Assembly: GCA_015689745.1 (NCBI GenBank)
Contig: WVSO01000015.1
Coordinates: 1-59,538, forward strand
DNA length: 59,538 bases
From: Rhodobacterales bacterium HKCCSP123
GTDB lineage: Bacteria > Pseudomonadota > Alphaproteobacteria > Rhodobacterales > Rhodobacteraceae
Direction of reading: 5' to 3'
Shown here: positions 47,369 to 56,876 of the stretch, piece by piece
How the letters are laid out: every line of letters begins with the position of its first letter
How positions within the stretch are numbered: position 1 is the stretch's first letter
Translations under genes and position numbers: made by a program
The notes under the pieces: model-generated
Told to the model about the DNA's origin: nothing
Databases searched by the model: none
Seen by the model: only the letters and a program-made list of their open reading frames with translations

Positions 47369-48035
47369 GGGGGCCACGGGATAGGATCACAGGCGCGGCC
47401 CCTCGCAAGGGGGGGGCGCGCTACGTAATAACGCGGTGTTCAGACCGGGCCGCTCTCAGTCTGCCGTTCATTTGAGGGGCCATACGTGTCGGCGGAGGTT
47501 GCGCTGGGAATACCCTTCGGCTGTTTCGTCATGGTCGAGAGGGCAATTCCGCCGCACGGCGGGATGAGCCTTCCCTATTTAAGGGCGAGCCCACTCAAAG
47601 GGTGATTCGATCACTTTCGAAATGGAAGAGCACCTCAGATGGACCCGACGGACTTTCGCAGAAAGCTGCTGGAGATTGGCATCAAATGCCTCGTGGAAAT
47701 CGTTTTCTTGATTTCTGAAAGATGGAAATAACGGAACGGAAGAGGCCCGAGCGCCATCGACGGGCCGCGGTGCGTCGATCCGACGGTCGGACGACGGCAC
47801 TTTAAGCCAGCCACATCCGCGCCCAGTTCGAACGAGGCACCAGGCCCAACCAAATCGACGTGCCGGGGGGCGGCCCGTCGATGGCGCGGCGCGCTTCGCG
47901 CGTGCTCCCGCGCCGGGGTGCTTCGCTCGAACGGGCTGACGCCATGAGCACCTCCACCCAGACCCAAGGCCCTGCAGGCGAGCGCAGGTTTGCTTTCGCG
48001 TCCCACCGGGAGCGCGGAGCTGCGATCCCGCGCGG
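47369..48035. other. 667-base gene-free, AT-richer stretch
   Basis: No gene is supportable here. It starts with a GC hairpin (GCGCGGCCCCT against AGGGG and GCGCGC, about 47393-47418) after the cytochrome stop. Within 47581-47740 the base composition falls sharply: 47 of the 100 bases at 47641-47740 are G or C, far below the neighbours. It contains a perfect palindrome GTGAT-TCG-ATCAC at 47602-47614. Small ORFs of about 30 codons at 47622 and 47639 are unconvincing. The stretch looks like the remains of a foreign element. Confidence 0.5.
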
Positions 48036-48572
48036 TCACAGGGTAACGCGCATCGAAACCATCATCGGATCGGATTTCGCATGCTCCGACGGCGCCGGGT
48101 CCGGACCGAACCCGAGGCTCTCGTAAAGCGGGATTGCCTCTACATGGCGCCTTGCGCCGTCCAGCCGCATCTCGGCAAAGCCCAGGTTGCGGGCCTCTTG
48201 CAGGATCGCCAGGCCAAGCTTGCGCCCGACGCCCAGACCCCGCGCAGACGCGCGCACGTACATCCGGTTCATTTCGCATTGGCGCCCGGTCAGGCCTTGG
48301 CCCTTGTCGGTCAGCATGACGATGCCCACCGCGTCGCCATCGACCCGCGCGATAAGGGCTTCGCCCAAGGGCGGGCCGAATGTCTCGAGGAAACGCTCCA
48401 GCTGGCCGACAACATCCTGATCTTCCATGTATTTCCGGATCATGGGGATCTCTTCGGGGTACCGCTCGAAGAAGACATCGAACAGTTCCATGACCATGAC
48501 CCTGGCGTCCTCGACATCCTCCGCGCTTCGGATGGGCACGATGTCGACCGTCCTGGTCCGGGACCCGCTCAT
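48036..48572 (-). CDS. GNAT family N-acetyltransferase
   Basis: A 178-residue GNAT enzyme with motif A near MNRMYVRASARGLGVGRKLG (residues about 100-119) and GFAEMRLDGARRHVEAIPLY with YESLGFG, as in many small-molecule acetyltransferases. Its start overlaps the upstream CMD gene stop by four bases, so both are translated together after ureB. The substrate is unknown. It is the last gene before the AT-rich stretch, so transcription of the ureD-ureB part probably ends there. Confidence 0.82.
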   Translation of the reverse strand: MSGSRTRTVDIVPIRSAEDVEDARVMVMELFDVFFERYPEEIPMIRKYMEDQDVVGQLERFLETFGPPLGEALIARVDGDAVGIVMLTDKGQGLTGRQCEMNRMYVRASARGLGVGRKLGLAILQEARNLGFAEMRLDGARRHVEAIPLYESLGFGPDPAPSEHAKSDPMMVSMRVTL

Positions 48573-48967
48573 GCCTTGAACACCTCGTCCACCTCGACCC
48601 CCAGGCCCTGCACGAGGCCGTTGGTCTGCATCGCCATGCCCACGACGGCCAGCAGCTCCGCATGCTGTTCCGCCGTCATCCCCTTGCCCCTCGCCGCCGC
48701 CGTGTGGCTGTGGATGCAGTAGCCGCAGCCGTTCGCCGTCGAGACGGCGACATAGATCATCTCCTTGACCAGCGGGTCGAGCGCGCCGGGGGCCATCACC
48801 ACCTTGAGCCGGTCCCAGAGCGCCCGCATCCCCGCCGGGTCATGCGCCATGGCGCGCCAGAAATTGTTGACGTAATCGGTGCCCCGCGCCGCCCGGATCT
48901 CGGCAAAGACCTCGGCGGCTTCCGGCGACAGCTCTTCGTCGGCCAGCAGCCGCACCGTCCCCATCAA
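48569..48967 (-). CDS. AhpD-like carboxymuconolactone decarboxylase family protein
   Basis: A 132-residue helical protein with the AhpD-type redox motif CGYCIHSHT (Cys-x-x-Cys-x-x-x-His) and an upstream acidic residue in [13 protein letters not shown]. Members act as peroxidase-linked disulfide reductases or as decarboxylases; the motif favours a peroxidase-like redox role. The start MMGTVRLL overlaps the ureB stop by four bases, so it is fused by translational coupling to the urease genes, and the GNAT gene follows in the same way. Confidence 0.84.
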   Translation of the reverse strand: MMGTVRLLADEELSPEAAEVFAEIRAARGTDYVNNFWRAMAHDPAGMRALWDRLKVVMAPGALDPLVKEMIYVAVSTANGCGYCIHSHTAAARGKGMTAEQHAELLAVVGMAMQTNGLVQGLGVEVDEVFKA

Positions 48968-49269
48968 AGCGTCCCCATCACCGCCTTGTTGAAGCCCCAG
49001 ACCGCCCGGTCGCCGCCGTAGGGCACCAGCTGCACCTCGCGTGTCTGGCCCGGCTCGAAGCGCACGGCGGTCCCCGCCGCGATATCGAGGCGCATGCCGC
49101 GCGCGGCCTCGCGGTCGAAGTCGAGCGCAGCGTTCGTCTCGGCGAAATGGTAGTGGCTGCCGACCTGCACCGGCCTGTCACCGGTGTTCGAGACGGTGAG
49201 CGTGACCGCCTCGCGGCCCGCGTTCAACTCGATATCGCCCTCGGCGGCGAAGACTTCACCCGGGATCAT
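48964..49269 (-). CDS. ureB: Urease subunit beta
   Basis: The 101-residue beta subunit of urease, which with UreA and UreC makes the (alpha-beta-gamma)3 enzyme. [40 protein letters not shown] and [19 protein letters not shown]-type blocks with [11 protein letters not shown] are diagnostic. The start overlaps the stop of the small membrane protein gene by four bases. It ends within the start of the AhpD-like gene. Normally ureC follows at once; here it does not. Confidence 0.96.
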   Translation of the reverse strand: MIPGEVFAAEGDIELNAGREAVTLTVSNTGDRPVQVGSHYHFAETNAALDFDREAARGMRLDIAAGTAVRFEPGQTREVQLVPYGGDRAVWGFNKAVMGTL

Positions 49270-49535
49270 GCGTCCCCTCCCTTGCCCTGGATCGCCGCGA
49301 CGATCCGTTTTCCGAACACGCCGACCAGCGCACCGACGAGGAGCGCCAGCGAGTTTCCACCGCCTGTCAGAAGCGCCGCGACCAGCAGCAACAGGACCAG
49401 CGTCAGAAGGTCGATTTCGGTCGTGTCGACCTCGATCTCCTTCAGCGCCACCTGTTCAAGTGCGCGCTTTACATGCGGCTCGGCGAAGGGGACGGCGAAG
49501 CCCGCCAGTGCACCGAGAAGAAAGGTGATGATCAT
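49266..49535 (-). CDS. Small membrane protein between ureA and ureB
   Basis: An 89-residue protein with a helix at each end ([20 protein letters not shown] and [35 protein letters not shown]) and a short acidic middle ([11 protein letters not shown]). It is set exactly between ureA and ureB with a four-base overlap into ureB, an arrangement I associate with Rhodobacterales urease operons. Function unknown; perhaps urea entry or membrane tethering of urease. Confidence 0.75.
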   Translation of the reverse strand: MIITFLLGALAGFAVPFAEPHVKRALEQVALKEIEVDTTEIDLLTLVLLLLVAALLTGGGNSLALLVGALVGVFGKRIVAAIQGKGGDA

Positions 49536-49543
49536 GGCGCCCC

Positions 49544-49846
49544 CTAGCGGATCGGATGATGCACGGTGACAAGCTTGGTGCCGTCGGGAAAGGTCGCCTC
49601 GACCTGCACGTCATGGATCATCTCGGGCACCCCTTCCATGCATTGCTCGGCGGTGACGACGCCCGCCCCCGCCGCCATCAGGTCGGCCACGCTGCGGCCG
49701 TCGCGCGCGCCCTCGAGCACGAAATCGGTGATCAGAGCGATCGCCTCGGGGTGGTTCAGCTTCACGCCGCGCGCCAGCCGGTTGCGCGCCACCATCGCGG
49801 CAAGGCTGATCATCAGCTTGTTTTTTTCCCGTGGGGACAGGTTCAT
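49544..49846 (-). CDS. ureA: Urease subunit gamma
   Basis: A 100-residue gamma subunit. [60 protein letters not shown] and [20 protein letters not shown] with VTVHHPI complete the family. Part of the (alpha-beta-gamma)3 enzyme. It lies 16 bases after ureD and eight bases before the small membrane protein gene. Confidence 0.97.
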   Translation of the reverse strand: MNLSPREKNKLMISLAAMVARNRLARGVKLNHPEAIALITDFVLEGARDGRSVADLMAAGAGVVTAEQCMEGVPEMIHDVQVEATFPDGTKLVTVHHPIR

Positions 49847-49862
49847 TCTGGTCCTCTTCCGT

Positions 49863-50690
49863 TCAGATCTGCCAGACCCGCGGCAGCGGGCCTTGCGTTA
49901 GCGTTTCCACCGCCCGCGCCACGGCGCGGCGCAGCGGCCAGGCCTCGGGTGCCGCGAAGCGTGCCACGATGCGCCCGTCCCAGGCGCTGGCCGCGGCGCG
50001 CACCGGGCCATCCGCGGGCAAACCGGCGCGGAGCGCCGTCAGGCGGTCCTCGGCATCCGGTGCGAACAGGCTGAGCGTCGCCACGGCGACCGCCCCGTTC
50101 AGCCCTGCCGTGCCGGGGCGCGCCAGATCGGCGTCGGAAAGCCGGATCGCCTCGACCATCGCGGGGCGACCTGCGCGGATCACCTCGCGCCGGTCGGTCA
50201 GCGCCACGCGCGTCAACCGTTCGCCCATCGCGGCCCGTCCCAGCACAAGCGTTTCCAGCAACACCAGCTCGGCATCCGCGGCCATCTCGACGCTGACGCG
50301 CCGGTCCAGTGCCGCGCCCTCGAAGAGGATCATCTCCTGCGGCAGCCAGTGCAGCCGCCCGCCCGGCCCGACCGACAGCCGCGTCTCGACCGAGGCCGCG
50401 CCGCCGCGGCTGAGATAGGCGCGCTCGGCGGTCTGGGTGGTGCCCACCGCTGCAGAACCGCCCGCGACCTCCAGCTCGTAGACCAGCCGGTCGCCCGCCG
50501 TCAGTCCGCCCGCGGTGTTCAGGAACACGACCTCCGGCGCGCGGCCATGCATCCTGGGCAGCATCGCCTTGGCCGCACCCCTCTGGTGCAAATCCTTGAG
50601 CCGCCCGCCCGGCCCGATCACGGCCCCGGCGCGGCCATCCACGCGCTGCATCTGCGCCGGTGGTGCCGTCTCGTCCAACATCTCGGGCAA
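49863..50690 (-). CDS. ureD: Urease accessory protein UreD
   Basis: The 275-residue UreD (UreH) binds apo-urease and recruits the UreF/UreG complex for nickel loading. [52 protein letters not shown] and [20 protein letters not shown] are typical. It is the first gene of the urease cluster, transcribed toward ureA; 70 bases separate it from the next gene on the same strand. I could not identify a promoter. Confidence 0.95.
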   Translation of the reverse strand: MPEMLDETAPPAQMQRVDGRAGAVIGPGGRLKDLHQRGAAKAMLPRMHGRAPEVVFLNTAGGLTAGDRLVYELEVAGGSAAVGTTQTAERAYLSRGGAASVETRLSVGPGGRLHWLPQEMILFEGAALDRRVSVEMAADAELVLLETLVLGRAAMGERLTRVALTDRREVIRAGRPAMVEAIRLSDADLARPGTAGLNGAVAVATLSLFAPDAEDRLTALRAGLPADGPVRAAASAWDGRIVARFAAPEAWPLRRAVARAVETLTQGPLPRVWQI

Positions 50691-50760
50691 AGCCTAGGCG
50701 TCGGCCCGACCGCAAGGCAAGCGCGGCGGCCATGGTGCCGGGGCACCCGGCTGCAACTGC

Positions 50761-51324
50761 TCAAGAATCGGGCAGTCCAAGCCCCGCGTGGAACTCGGCA
50801 AGCGGGCTTTCGGGCCGCGCCGCGCCGGGCAGGTTCGAGAGGGCGATCGCGGCACAGCCCAGGCCTGCGACGCCCCCGACGAACCCCATCCCGAGGCCGC
50901 CGCCAACATCCCCCTCGAGCCCGAGCAGGATGCCGAGGACGACCAGCCCGAGGCCGACCAGCCCCCCGGCCAGGCCGACGAGGAACATGCCCCAGCGCGC
51001 GCCGCCCTCGTGCCCGATGGCGATGGTCATCCCTGGCTGCGCCGCGGCCAGGGCACCCGTCAGCGCCCGCAGCATCTCGACGTACCGGGCGACCTCCGGC
51101 CCCTCGCCAGTCACCGACAGGCGCAGGTCCTGCCCGTCCACGCGCAAGCGCAAGGTCATCATGGTGACGCGTCGCGCCCGGTCGAGCGCGAAACCGACCG
51201 TCTCGACCTCGGACCACGGCAAGACCGGTTGCCCGTCGATGGCGAACCCGGCCTCGGTCAGGACCACCGTTCGCTCCCCCCTCAGGGCCGCCGGACGCCA
51301 GTGATAGCGTCGCCCCTCATCCAT
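50761..51324 (-). CDS. Hypothetical protein with PH-like domain and two or more membrane helices
   Basis: The 187-residue protein starts [20 protein letters not shown] and has a beta-rich N-terminal half ([37 protein letters not shown]) that looks like a PH-type fold, then glycine-rich hydrophobic helices ([40 protein letters not shown]). I do not recognise a function. It starts 65 bases from pyrC, divergently, so the two may share promoter DNA. Confidence 0.65.
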   Translation of the reverse strand: MDEGRRYHWRPAALRGERTVVLTEAGFAIDGQPVLPWSEVETVGFALDRARRVTMMTLRLRVDGQDLRLSVTGEGPEVARYVEMLRALTGALAAAQPGMTIAIGHEGGARWGMFLVGLAGGLVGLGLVVLGILLGLEGDVGGGLGMGFVGGVAGLGCAAIALSNLPGAARPESPLAEFHAGLGLPDS

Positions 51325-51388
51325 GTCCCGCCCTCCAGCGCCGATTTGCCCTTTGCAGGGCGCATCCGAACCTTGTACCGGGTTGCCC

Positions 51389-52432
51389 ATGAGCACCACA
51401 CTCTCAATCCGCCGCCCCGACGACTGGCACCTCCACCTGCGCGACGGCGCGATGCTGGAGGGCGTCCTGCCCGAGACCGCGCGCCATTTCGCCCGTGCGA
51501 TCATCATGCCGAACCTCGTGCCCCCTGTCGTCACCGGCGACGATGCGGCCGCCTACCGCGACCGGATCATGGCGGCGCTCCCCGAGGGGATGAGCTTCGA
51601 GCCGCTGATGACGCTCTACCTGACCGAGGCGACCGACCCCGCCGACGTCGCCGCCGCCCATGCCGCGGGGCTGATCCACGCGGTCAAGCTCTACCCGGCG
51701 GGGGCCACGACGAACTCCGCCTCGGGCGTGCGCGACCTGGCCAGGGTAACGCCCGTGCTGGAGAAAATGGCCGAGATCGGCCTGCCCCTCTGCATCCACG
51801 GCGAGGTGACGAGCCCCGAGGTCGACATCTTCGACCGCGAACAGGTCTTCCTCGAGACGGTGCTCGACCCGCTCCGCCGGCGCATCCCCGACCTGAAGGT
51901 GACGCTCGAACACATCACCACCAGCCAGGGCATCGACTATGTCGCCGGGGCCTCGGGCGATATCGCGGGCACGATCACCACCCATCACCTGATGATCAAC
52001 CGCAACCACATCCTCGTGGGCGGCATCCGGCCCCACTACTACTGCCTGCCGGTCGCCAAGCGCTCGACCCACCAACAGGCGCTCAGGAAGGCCGCCATCT
52101 CCGGCAACCCGCGCTTCTTCCTCGGCACGGATTCGGCGCCGCACACCGATCCCAACAAGGAAAGCGCCTGCGGCTGTGCCGGGGTCTTCTCGGCCACGAA
52201 CACCCTGTCCTGTCTCGCCCATGTTTTCGAGGAGGAAGGCGCGCTGGACAAGCTCGAGGGCTTCGCCTCGCTCTTCGGCCCCGCGCGCTACGGGCTCCCC
52301 CCCAATGACGTCAGGATCACGCTGGAAAAGCGCGACACGCCCGTCGCCTACCCGCCGAAGGTCGAGACCGGCGCGGGCCCCGTCACCCTCTTCGACCCGG
52401 GCCACCCGCTTCACTGGCACGTGCTCGACTGA
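51389..52432 (+). CDS. pyrC: Dihydroorotase
   Basis: This 347-residue zinc amidohydrolase cyclises carbamoyl-aspartate to dihydroorotate in pyrimidine synthesis. The metal ligands are the HLHLR site in [11 protein letters not shown], carbamylated Lys in [14 protein letters not shown], His in [23 protein letters not shown] and Asp in [12 protein letters not shown]. It is the E. coli type (class II). It starts at 51389 ([12 protein letters not shown]). pyrE follows directly after 41 bases, including a copy of the 22-base motif, making a pyrC-pyrE operon. Confidence 0.95.
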   Translation: MSTTLSIRRPDDWHLHLRDGAMLEGVLPETARHFARAIIMPNLVPPVVTGDDAAAYRDRIMAALPEGMSFEPLMTLYLTEATDPADVAAAHAAGLIHAVKLYPAGATTNSASGVRDLARVTPVLEKMAEIGLPLCIHGEVTSPEVDIFDREQVFLETVLDPLRRRIPDLKVTLEHITTSQGIDYVAGASGDIAGTITTHHLMINRNHILVGGIRPHYYCLPVAKRSTHQQALRKAAISGNPRFFLGTDSAPHTDPNKESACGCAGVFSATNTLSCLAHVFEEEGALDKLEGFASLFGPARYGLPPNDVRITLEKRDTPVAYPPKVETGAGPVTLFDPGHPLHWHVLD

Positions 52433-52434
52433 GC

Positions 52435-52456
52435 CTTCATCTTTCCCCAAATACGC
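52435..52456 (-). repeat. Dispersed 22-base motif, copy 3
   Basis: On the minus strand this begins GCGTATTT and ends GGAAAGATGAAG. It starts two bases after the pyrC stop and lies in the pyrC-pyrE spacer. Confidence 0.6.
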
Positions 52457-52473
52457 AAATCCGGACGCCCGCC

Positions 52474-53154
52474 ATGATCCCCACCGCCTACCCCGACCGC
52501 GCCACCATGGCCCGCCTTTCGGCGCGCATGCTGCTCGACATCGGCGCGGTGCATTTCAACACCGACCAGCTCTACACCCATGCCTCCGGCAAGCAGGCGC
52601 CCACCTATATCGACTGCCGCAAGATCATCTCCTACCCCCGCGTCCGCGCCACGCTGATGGATTTCCTCTGCTGCACCGTGATGGAGGCCGCGGGCCTCGA
52701 GGCCTTCGACAACATCGCCGGCGGCGAGACCGCGGGCATCCCCTTCGCCGCCTTCGTGGCCGAGCGGATGGGCCTGCCCATGTCCTACGTCCGCAAGAAG
52801 CCCAAGGGCTACGGCCGCACCGCCCAGATCGAGGGCGAGATGCGCGAGGGCGACCGCGTCCTGCTGGTCGAGGACCTGACGACCGACGGCGGATCGAAGC
52901 TGAAATTCGTGGACGCGATCCGCGCCGCGGGGGCGGCGTGCGGGCACACGGCCGTCGTCTTCTTCTACGGCGTCATGCCCGGCACCGAAGAGCGGCTGGC
53001 CGAACACGGGCTCAGGCTCCACTACCTCACCACCTGGGCCGATGTCATCGCCGAGGCCCGGCGCGGCGGCGATTTCGACGAGGCGACGCTGGCCGAGGTG
53101 GAGCGATTCCTCGCCGACCCAGAGGCCTGGCGCGCCAAGCGCGGTCTCGAATGA
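52474..53154 (+). CDS. pyrE: Orotate phosphoribosyltransferase
   Basis: A 226-residue transferase that makes OMP from orotate and PRPP, following dihydroorotate in pyrimidine synthesis. [40 protein letters not shown] and the PRPP-binding [20 protein letters not shown] are present. With pyrC it forms a two-gene pyrimidine operon, in the normal direction. Full length for the family. Confidence 0.95.
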   Translation: MIPTAYPDRATMARLSARMLLDIGAVHFNTDQLYTHASGKQAPTYIDCRKIISYPRVRATLMDFLCCTVMEAAGLEAFDNIAGGETAGIPFAAFVAERMGLPMSYVRKKPKGYGRTAQIEGEMREGDRVLLVEDLTTDGGSKLKFVDAIRAAGAACGHTAVVFFYGVMPGTEERLAEHGLRLHYLTTWADVIAEARRGGDFDEATLAEVERFLADPEAWRAKRGLE

Positions 53155-53271
53155 GGTCATCCCGGACCGCTCCGGCTTGCGCCGTGGCGAATCCGACACA
53201 TCGCTGTTACACTCGCCCCAGATGAAGCGTGCGGTACAGGCCCGCACCCCAATATCCTGCGGTGCAAAAGG

Positions 53272-53292
53272 CTCACAGCTTACTCACAGCTT
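53272..53292. promoter_or_regulatory. Tandem CTCACAGCTT direct repeat upstream of dnaB
   Basis: CTCACAGCTT occurs exactly at 53272-53281 and 53283-53292, an 11-base period (one helical turn), eight bases before a likely -35. TTACTCACA in the middle matches the DnaA box TTATCCACA loosely. It may be a regulator or DnaA site, but neither is shown. Confidence 0.4.
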
Positions 53293-53299
53293 TCCGCGA

Positions 53300-53330
53300 T
53301 TGACGCCGCCGCAGCGCGCAGGGCTATACC
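53300..53330 (+). promoter_or_regulatory. Candidate promoter of dnaB
   Basis: TTGACG at 53300-53305 and TATACC at 53325-53330 are separated by 19 bases, or CTATAC by 18. Transcription would start about 50 bases before the dnaB ATG. The -35 matches the consensus at five of six positions. Confidence 0.48.
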
Positions 53331-53387
53331 CGTCGGCATACCCTTCGCGGACGCGGACGAAGGGAACGACATGCGGGGGGGCAAGAC

Positions 53388-54887
53388 ATGAACGAGCACG
53401 TTCCGGTGCCGGCGACCGGCGCACCGACCACCGACGAGACGCAACCGCTGCCGCATAACGTCGATGCCGAGCAACAGCTTCTGGGCGCGATCCTGTCCTC
53501 GAACGACGTGCTCGACCGGGTCGATGACCTGGTGAAGCCCGACCATTTCCACGACCCCGTCCACCGCGAGATCTTCTCCATGGCGCAGGCGCGCATCGCC
53601 AAGGGGCTTGCGACCGACGCCACCACGCTGAAGAACTTCGTCGCCGACATTCCCGGGCTGAAGGACCTCGGCGGGGCCGAGTACCTGCTGCGCCTGCAGC
53701 TCTCGGCCATCGCCACCTCGGCCGCGCGCGACTACGCACAGCTGATCCACGACCTTGCCGTCCGGCGCGAGCTGATCGCCCTCGGCCAACGCGTCTCGGA
53801 CCGGGCACGCGCCATGCGCGACGACGTCGCCCCCGACGACCAGATCGTCGCGGCGGAAAGCGAGTTGTTCAACCTCGCCTCCTCGGGCACCACCAATCGC
53901 GGCTTCCAGTCGTTCCTCTCGGCGCTCTACGACGCGGTGAACACCGCCAACGCCGCCTACAACCGGGGCGGCAAGCTGGCGGGCCTGTCCACGGGCCTCA
54001 CCGACATGGACCGGATGCTCGGCGGCCTGCACCGCTCCGACCTGCTGATCCTCGCCGGGCGCCCCTCGATGGGCAAGACCTCGCTGGCCACCAACATCGC
54101 TTTCAACGTCGCCAAGGCCTGGAAGCGCGGCCGGAAGGAGGACGGAACCGAGGGCACCATCGACGGCGGCGTCGTCGGTTTCTTCAGCCTCGAGATGTCG
54201 GCGGCCCAGCTCGCCCAGCGGGTCCTGTCGGAGGCCGCCGAGATCCCCTCGGAGCTGATCCGCAAGGGCGACCTGACCGAGGCCGAGTTCGAACGCTACC
54301 TCCATGCCGCGCGCGACCTGGAACGCTGCCCGCTCTTCATCGACGACACGCCGGCGCTGCCCATCGGCCAGGTCGCAGCCCGCGCCCGGCGGCTCAAGCG
54401 CGCGCCCCACGGGCTCGACCTGCTGATCGTGGACTACCTGCAGCTTCTCCGCGGCTCGGGGCGGTCCGAGAACCGGGTCAACGAGATCTCCGAGATCACG
54501 CAAGGCCTCAAGGCCATCGCCAAGGAACTCGACATTCCCGTCATCGCGCTCTCGCAGCTCTCGCGCCAGGTCGAAAGCCGCGAGGACAAGCGCCCGCAGC
54601 TCAGCGACCTGCGCGAGTCCGGATCGATCGAACAGGACGCCGACGTGGTCATGTTCGTCTACCGCGGCGAGTACTACAAGGAGCGCGAGAAGCCGGGCGA
54701 GGAGAACCTCGAGGCCATGACCAAGTGGCAGCAGGACATGGAGCAGCTTCACGGCAAGGCCGAGGTCATCATCGGCAAGCAGCGCCACGGCCCCGTGGGC
54801 ACGGTGGAACTCAGCTTCGAAGGCCGCTTCACCCGCTTCGGCAACCTCGTCAAACCCTGGCAGCAGGGCGCGGACCCGGGCTACTGA
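53388..54887 (+). CDS. dnaB: Replicative DNA helicase
   Basis: The 499-residue hexameric helicase unwinds DNA at the replication fork. The N-terminal DnaB domain (PHNVDAEQQLLGAILSSND) is followed by the RecA-like core from about residue 190: Walker A GRPSMGKTSLATNIAFN, Walker B LLIVDYLQLL, and ALSQLSRQVESREDKRPQLS with LRESGSIEQDADVVMFVYR. No intein or insertion is seen. A spacer of 233 bases precedes it with promoter signals. Confidence 0.97.
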   Translation: MNEHVPVPATGAPTTDETQPLPHNVDAEQQLLGAILSSNDVLDRVDDLVKPDHFHDPVHREIFSMAQARIAKGLATDATTLKNFVADIPGLKDLGGAEYLLRLQLSAIATSAARDYAQLIHDLAVRRELIALGQRVSDRARAMRDDVAPDDQIVAAESELFNLASSGTTNRGFQSFLSALYDAVNTANAAYNRGGKLAGLSTGLTDMDRMLGGLHRSDLLILAGRPSMGKTSLATNIAFNVAKAWKRGRKEDGTEGTIDGGVVGFFSLEMSAAQLAQRVLSEAAEIPSELIRKGDLTEAEFERYLHAARDLERCPLFIDDTPALPIGQVAARARRLKRAPHGLDLLIVDYLQLLRGSGRSENRVNEISEITQGLKAIAKELDIPVIALSQLSRQVESREDKRPQLSDLRESGSIEQDADVVMFVYRGEYYKEREKPGEENLEAMTKWQQDMEQLHGKAEVIIGKQRHGPVGTVELSFEGRFTRFGNLVKPWQQGADPGY

Positions 54888-54921
54888 CGGGATCCCTTCA
54901 TCAAGGTTAACGCGCCCTCCG

Positions 54922-55022
54922 CTTCTCCGTTTCACAAAATTCCCGGGGGGAGTCGCCGAAGGGTCGCCATGGTCGCGCCATTGGTCCGAGCGACAATGAC
55001 GACGGGGGGCAGAGCCCCCCTC
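54922..55022. repeat. Large dispersed repeat, copy C (partial)
   Basis: The left part CTTCTCCGTTTC and the following CCCGGGGG, then GGGGGC-AGA-GCCCCC at the right are as in copies A and B. In place of the TCCC/GGGA stem there is a longer unrelated segment, and the right half (the GACTCACGG part) is missing. It lies 34 bases after the dnaB stop, in the dnaB to alr spacer. Confidence 0.6.
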
Positions 55023-55056
55023 TTGACCCGGGCGGCCACCGGCGCGACACAAGCTC

Positions 55057-56094
55057 ATGGGCACAGGCATCCTCACCATCGATCTCGATGCGCTCGCCGC
55101 CAACTGGCGCGCGCTTGACCGCCTCTCGCCGGGCGAGACCGGCGCCGTGGTCAAGGCCAATGCCTATGGATGCGGCATCGACCGCATCGCGCCGCGTCTC
55201 GCCCGCGAGGGCGCGCGGCGTTTCTTCGTCGCCACCGCCGAAGAGGGCGCCACGCTGCGCAACGTCTTGGGCAAAGGCCCTGAGATCAACGTCTTCTCGG
55301 GCCACATGGCCAGCGACACCGCCCTGATCCGCGACCACGCGCTGACGCCGATGCTGAACAGTCCCGAGCAGGCCGCCCGCCACCGCGCCGCGCTGCCCGA
55401 TGCACCCTACGGCGTGCAGCTCGACACGGGCATGAACCGGCTGGGGATGGAAGCCCCCGACTGGGCCGCGACGCGCGCCGAGCTTGAGACAGGCCCGCTC
55501 ACCCTCGTCATGTCGCATCTCGCCTGCGCGGACGAGCCGGACCGGCCAGAAAACGCGCGTCAGCTCAAGCAGTTCACCGAGATGACCCTGGGGGTCACCG
55601 TCCCCCGCAGCTTCTCGGCAACCGGCGGCATCCTGCTGGGCCGCGACTACCAGTTCGACCTCACGCGCCCGGGCATCGGCCTTTATGGCGGGCTTCCCTT
55701 CGCGGAGGCGCAACCGGTCGTGCGCCTGTCGCTTCCCGTGATCCAGACGCGCGAGGTGGCCGTGGGCGAGTTCGTCGGCTACGGCGGCGGGTTCATCGCC
55801 AACCGCCCGACGCGGATCGCAACGGTTTCAGCAGGTTACGCGGACGGGCTCATCCGTCACATGAGTGGTGTCGCGCAACTCTTTGACGAAGATCGCGTTT
55901 GCCGTCTCGCCGGGCGCGTTTCGATGGACCTTCTGACCATCGACGTGACCGACCTGCCCGTCGTGCCCGACCAGCTCGACATCCTCGGCCCGCTGCAGAC
56001 GGTCGACACCCTCGCCGAGGCCGCGGGCACCATCGGCTACGAGATCCTGACCTCTCTCGGCAACCGCTACCAGCGCCGGTACATCGGCGCATGA
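55057..56094 (+). CDS. alr: Alanine racemase
   Basis: A 345-residue PLP enzyme that makes D-alanine for peptidoglycan. Lys33 in [11 protein letters not shown] binds PLP, and Tyr261 in [11 protein letters not shown] is the second catalytic base. The N-terminus [20 protein letters not shown] and [37 protein letters not shown] are normal. Full length but short for the family. The stop overlaps mlaE by four bases (ATGA), an uncommon neighbour, so cell-wall and lipid-transport genes are translated together. Confidence 0.95.
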   Translation: MGTGILTIDLDALAANWRALDRLSPGETGAVVKANAYGCGIDRIAPRLAREGARRFFVATAEEGATLRNVLGKGPEINVFSGHMASDTALIRDHALTPMLNSPEQAARHRAALPDAPYGVQLDTGMNRLGMEAPDWAATRAELETGPLTLVMSHLACADEPDRPENARQLKQFTEMTLGVTVPRSFSATGGILLGRDYQFDLTRPGIGLYGGLPFAEAQPVVRLSLPVIQTREVAVGEFVGYGGGFIANRPTRIATVSAGYADGLIRHMSGVAQLFDEDRVCRLAGRVSMDLLTIDVTDLPVVPDQLDILGPLQTVDTLAEAAGTIGYEILTSLGNRYQRRYIGA

Positions 56095-56876
56095 GCCCCG
56101 TCCTCGTGCCCCTGGCGATCCTCGGCCGTTCCACGCTCTCTCTGCTCGCATCGATCGGAAGCGTCGCGATCTACACCGGCCGCGCCGTCAGCCATGTCCT
56201 CCGCCCCCCCTTCTACCCGCGCGAACTGCTCTGGCAGCTTCTTCACATCGGCTGGCTCTCGCTGCCGGTCGTGGGCCTGACCGCGCTTTTCACCGGCGGC
56301 GCGCTCGCGCTCCAGATCTACGCCGGCGGCTCGCGCTTCAATGCCGAGGCCGTGGTCCCCCAGATCGTCGCCATCGGCATCGTGCGCGAGCTTGGACCGG
56401 TCCTCGGCGGGCTCATGGTCGCGGGGCGCGTGGCCGCCGCGATCGCCGCCGAGATCGGCACGATGAAGGTCACCGAACAGATCGACGCGCTTGTCACGCT
56501 CTCGACCAACCCGTTGAAATACCTGACCGTTCCCCGCATCCTTGCCGCGACCCTCAGCCTGCCGGTGCTGGTCGCCGTGGGCGACGCGATCGGCATCTTC
56601 GGCGGCTACCTCGTCTCCACCACGCGGCTCGGCTTCAACGAGGCCGCGTATCTGCAGAACACGGCCGATTTCCTCGAGGCCTGGGATGTCACCTCGGGGC
56701 TGATCAAGGGCGCGGTCTTCGGCTTTCTCGTCGCGCTGATGGGCTGCTACCATGGCATGAACTCGGGCCGCGGCGCGCAGGGCGTGGGGCGGGCCACGAC
56801 GAACGCCGTCGTCTCGGCCTCGATCCTCATCCTCGCCTCGAACTACCTGCTGACGGAGCTGTTCTTCACCGCATGA
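56091..56876 (+). CDS. mlaE: MlaE-type ABC transporter permease
   Basis: A 261-residue permease for phospholipid transport between the membranes. It has the MlaE pattern: amphipathic interfacial N-terminus, [60 protein letters not shown] with the EIGTMKV-EQIDAL block, and [19 protein letters not shown], then the final helix. MlaF overlaps its stop by four bases. No MlaD (MCE) gene is in view, so the substrate-binding partner is elsewhere. Confidence 0.93.
   Translation: MSPVLVPLAILGRSTLSLLASIGSVAIYTGRAVSHVLRPPFYPRELLWQLLHIGWLSLPVVGLTALFTGGALALQIYAGGSRFNAEAVVPQIVAIGIVRELGPVLGGLMVAGRVAAAIAAEIGTMKVTEQIDALVTLSTNPLKYLTVPRILAATLSLPVLVAVGDAIGIFGGYLVSTTRLGFNEAAYLQNTADFLEAWDVTSGLIKGAVFGFLVALMGCYHGMNSGRGAQGVGRATTNAVVSASILILASNYLLTELFFTA

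Noticed and set aside
47622-47731. Two overlapping small ORFs of about 30 codons
   Set aside because: They have no clear ribosome-binding site or recognisable sequence and lie in the AT-rich gene-free stretch.
53279-53289. A full DnaA box upstream of dnaB
   Set aside because: TTACTCACA has a mismatch to TTATCCACA at a normally strict position and stands alone, so it is noted only as a possibility.
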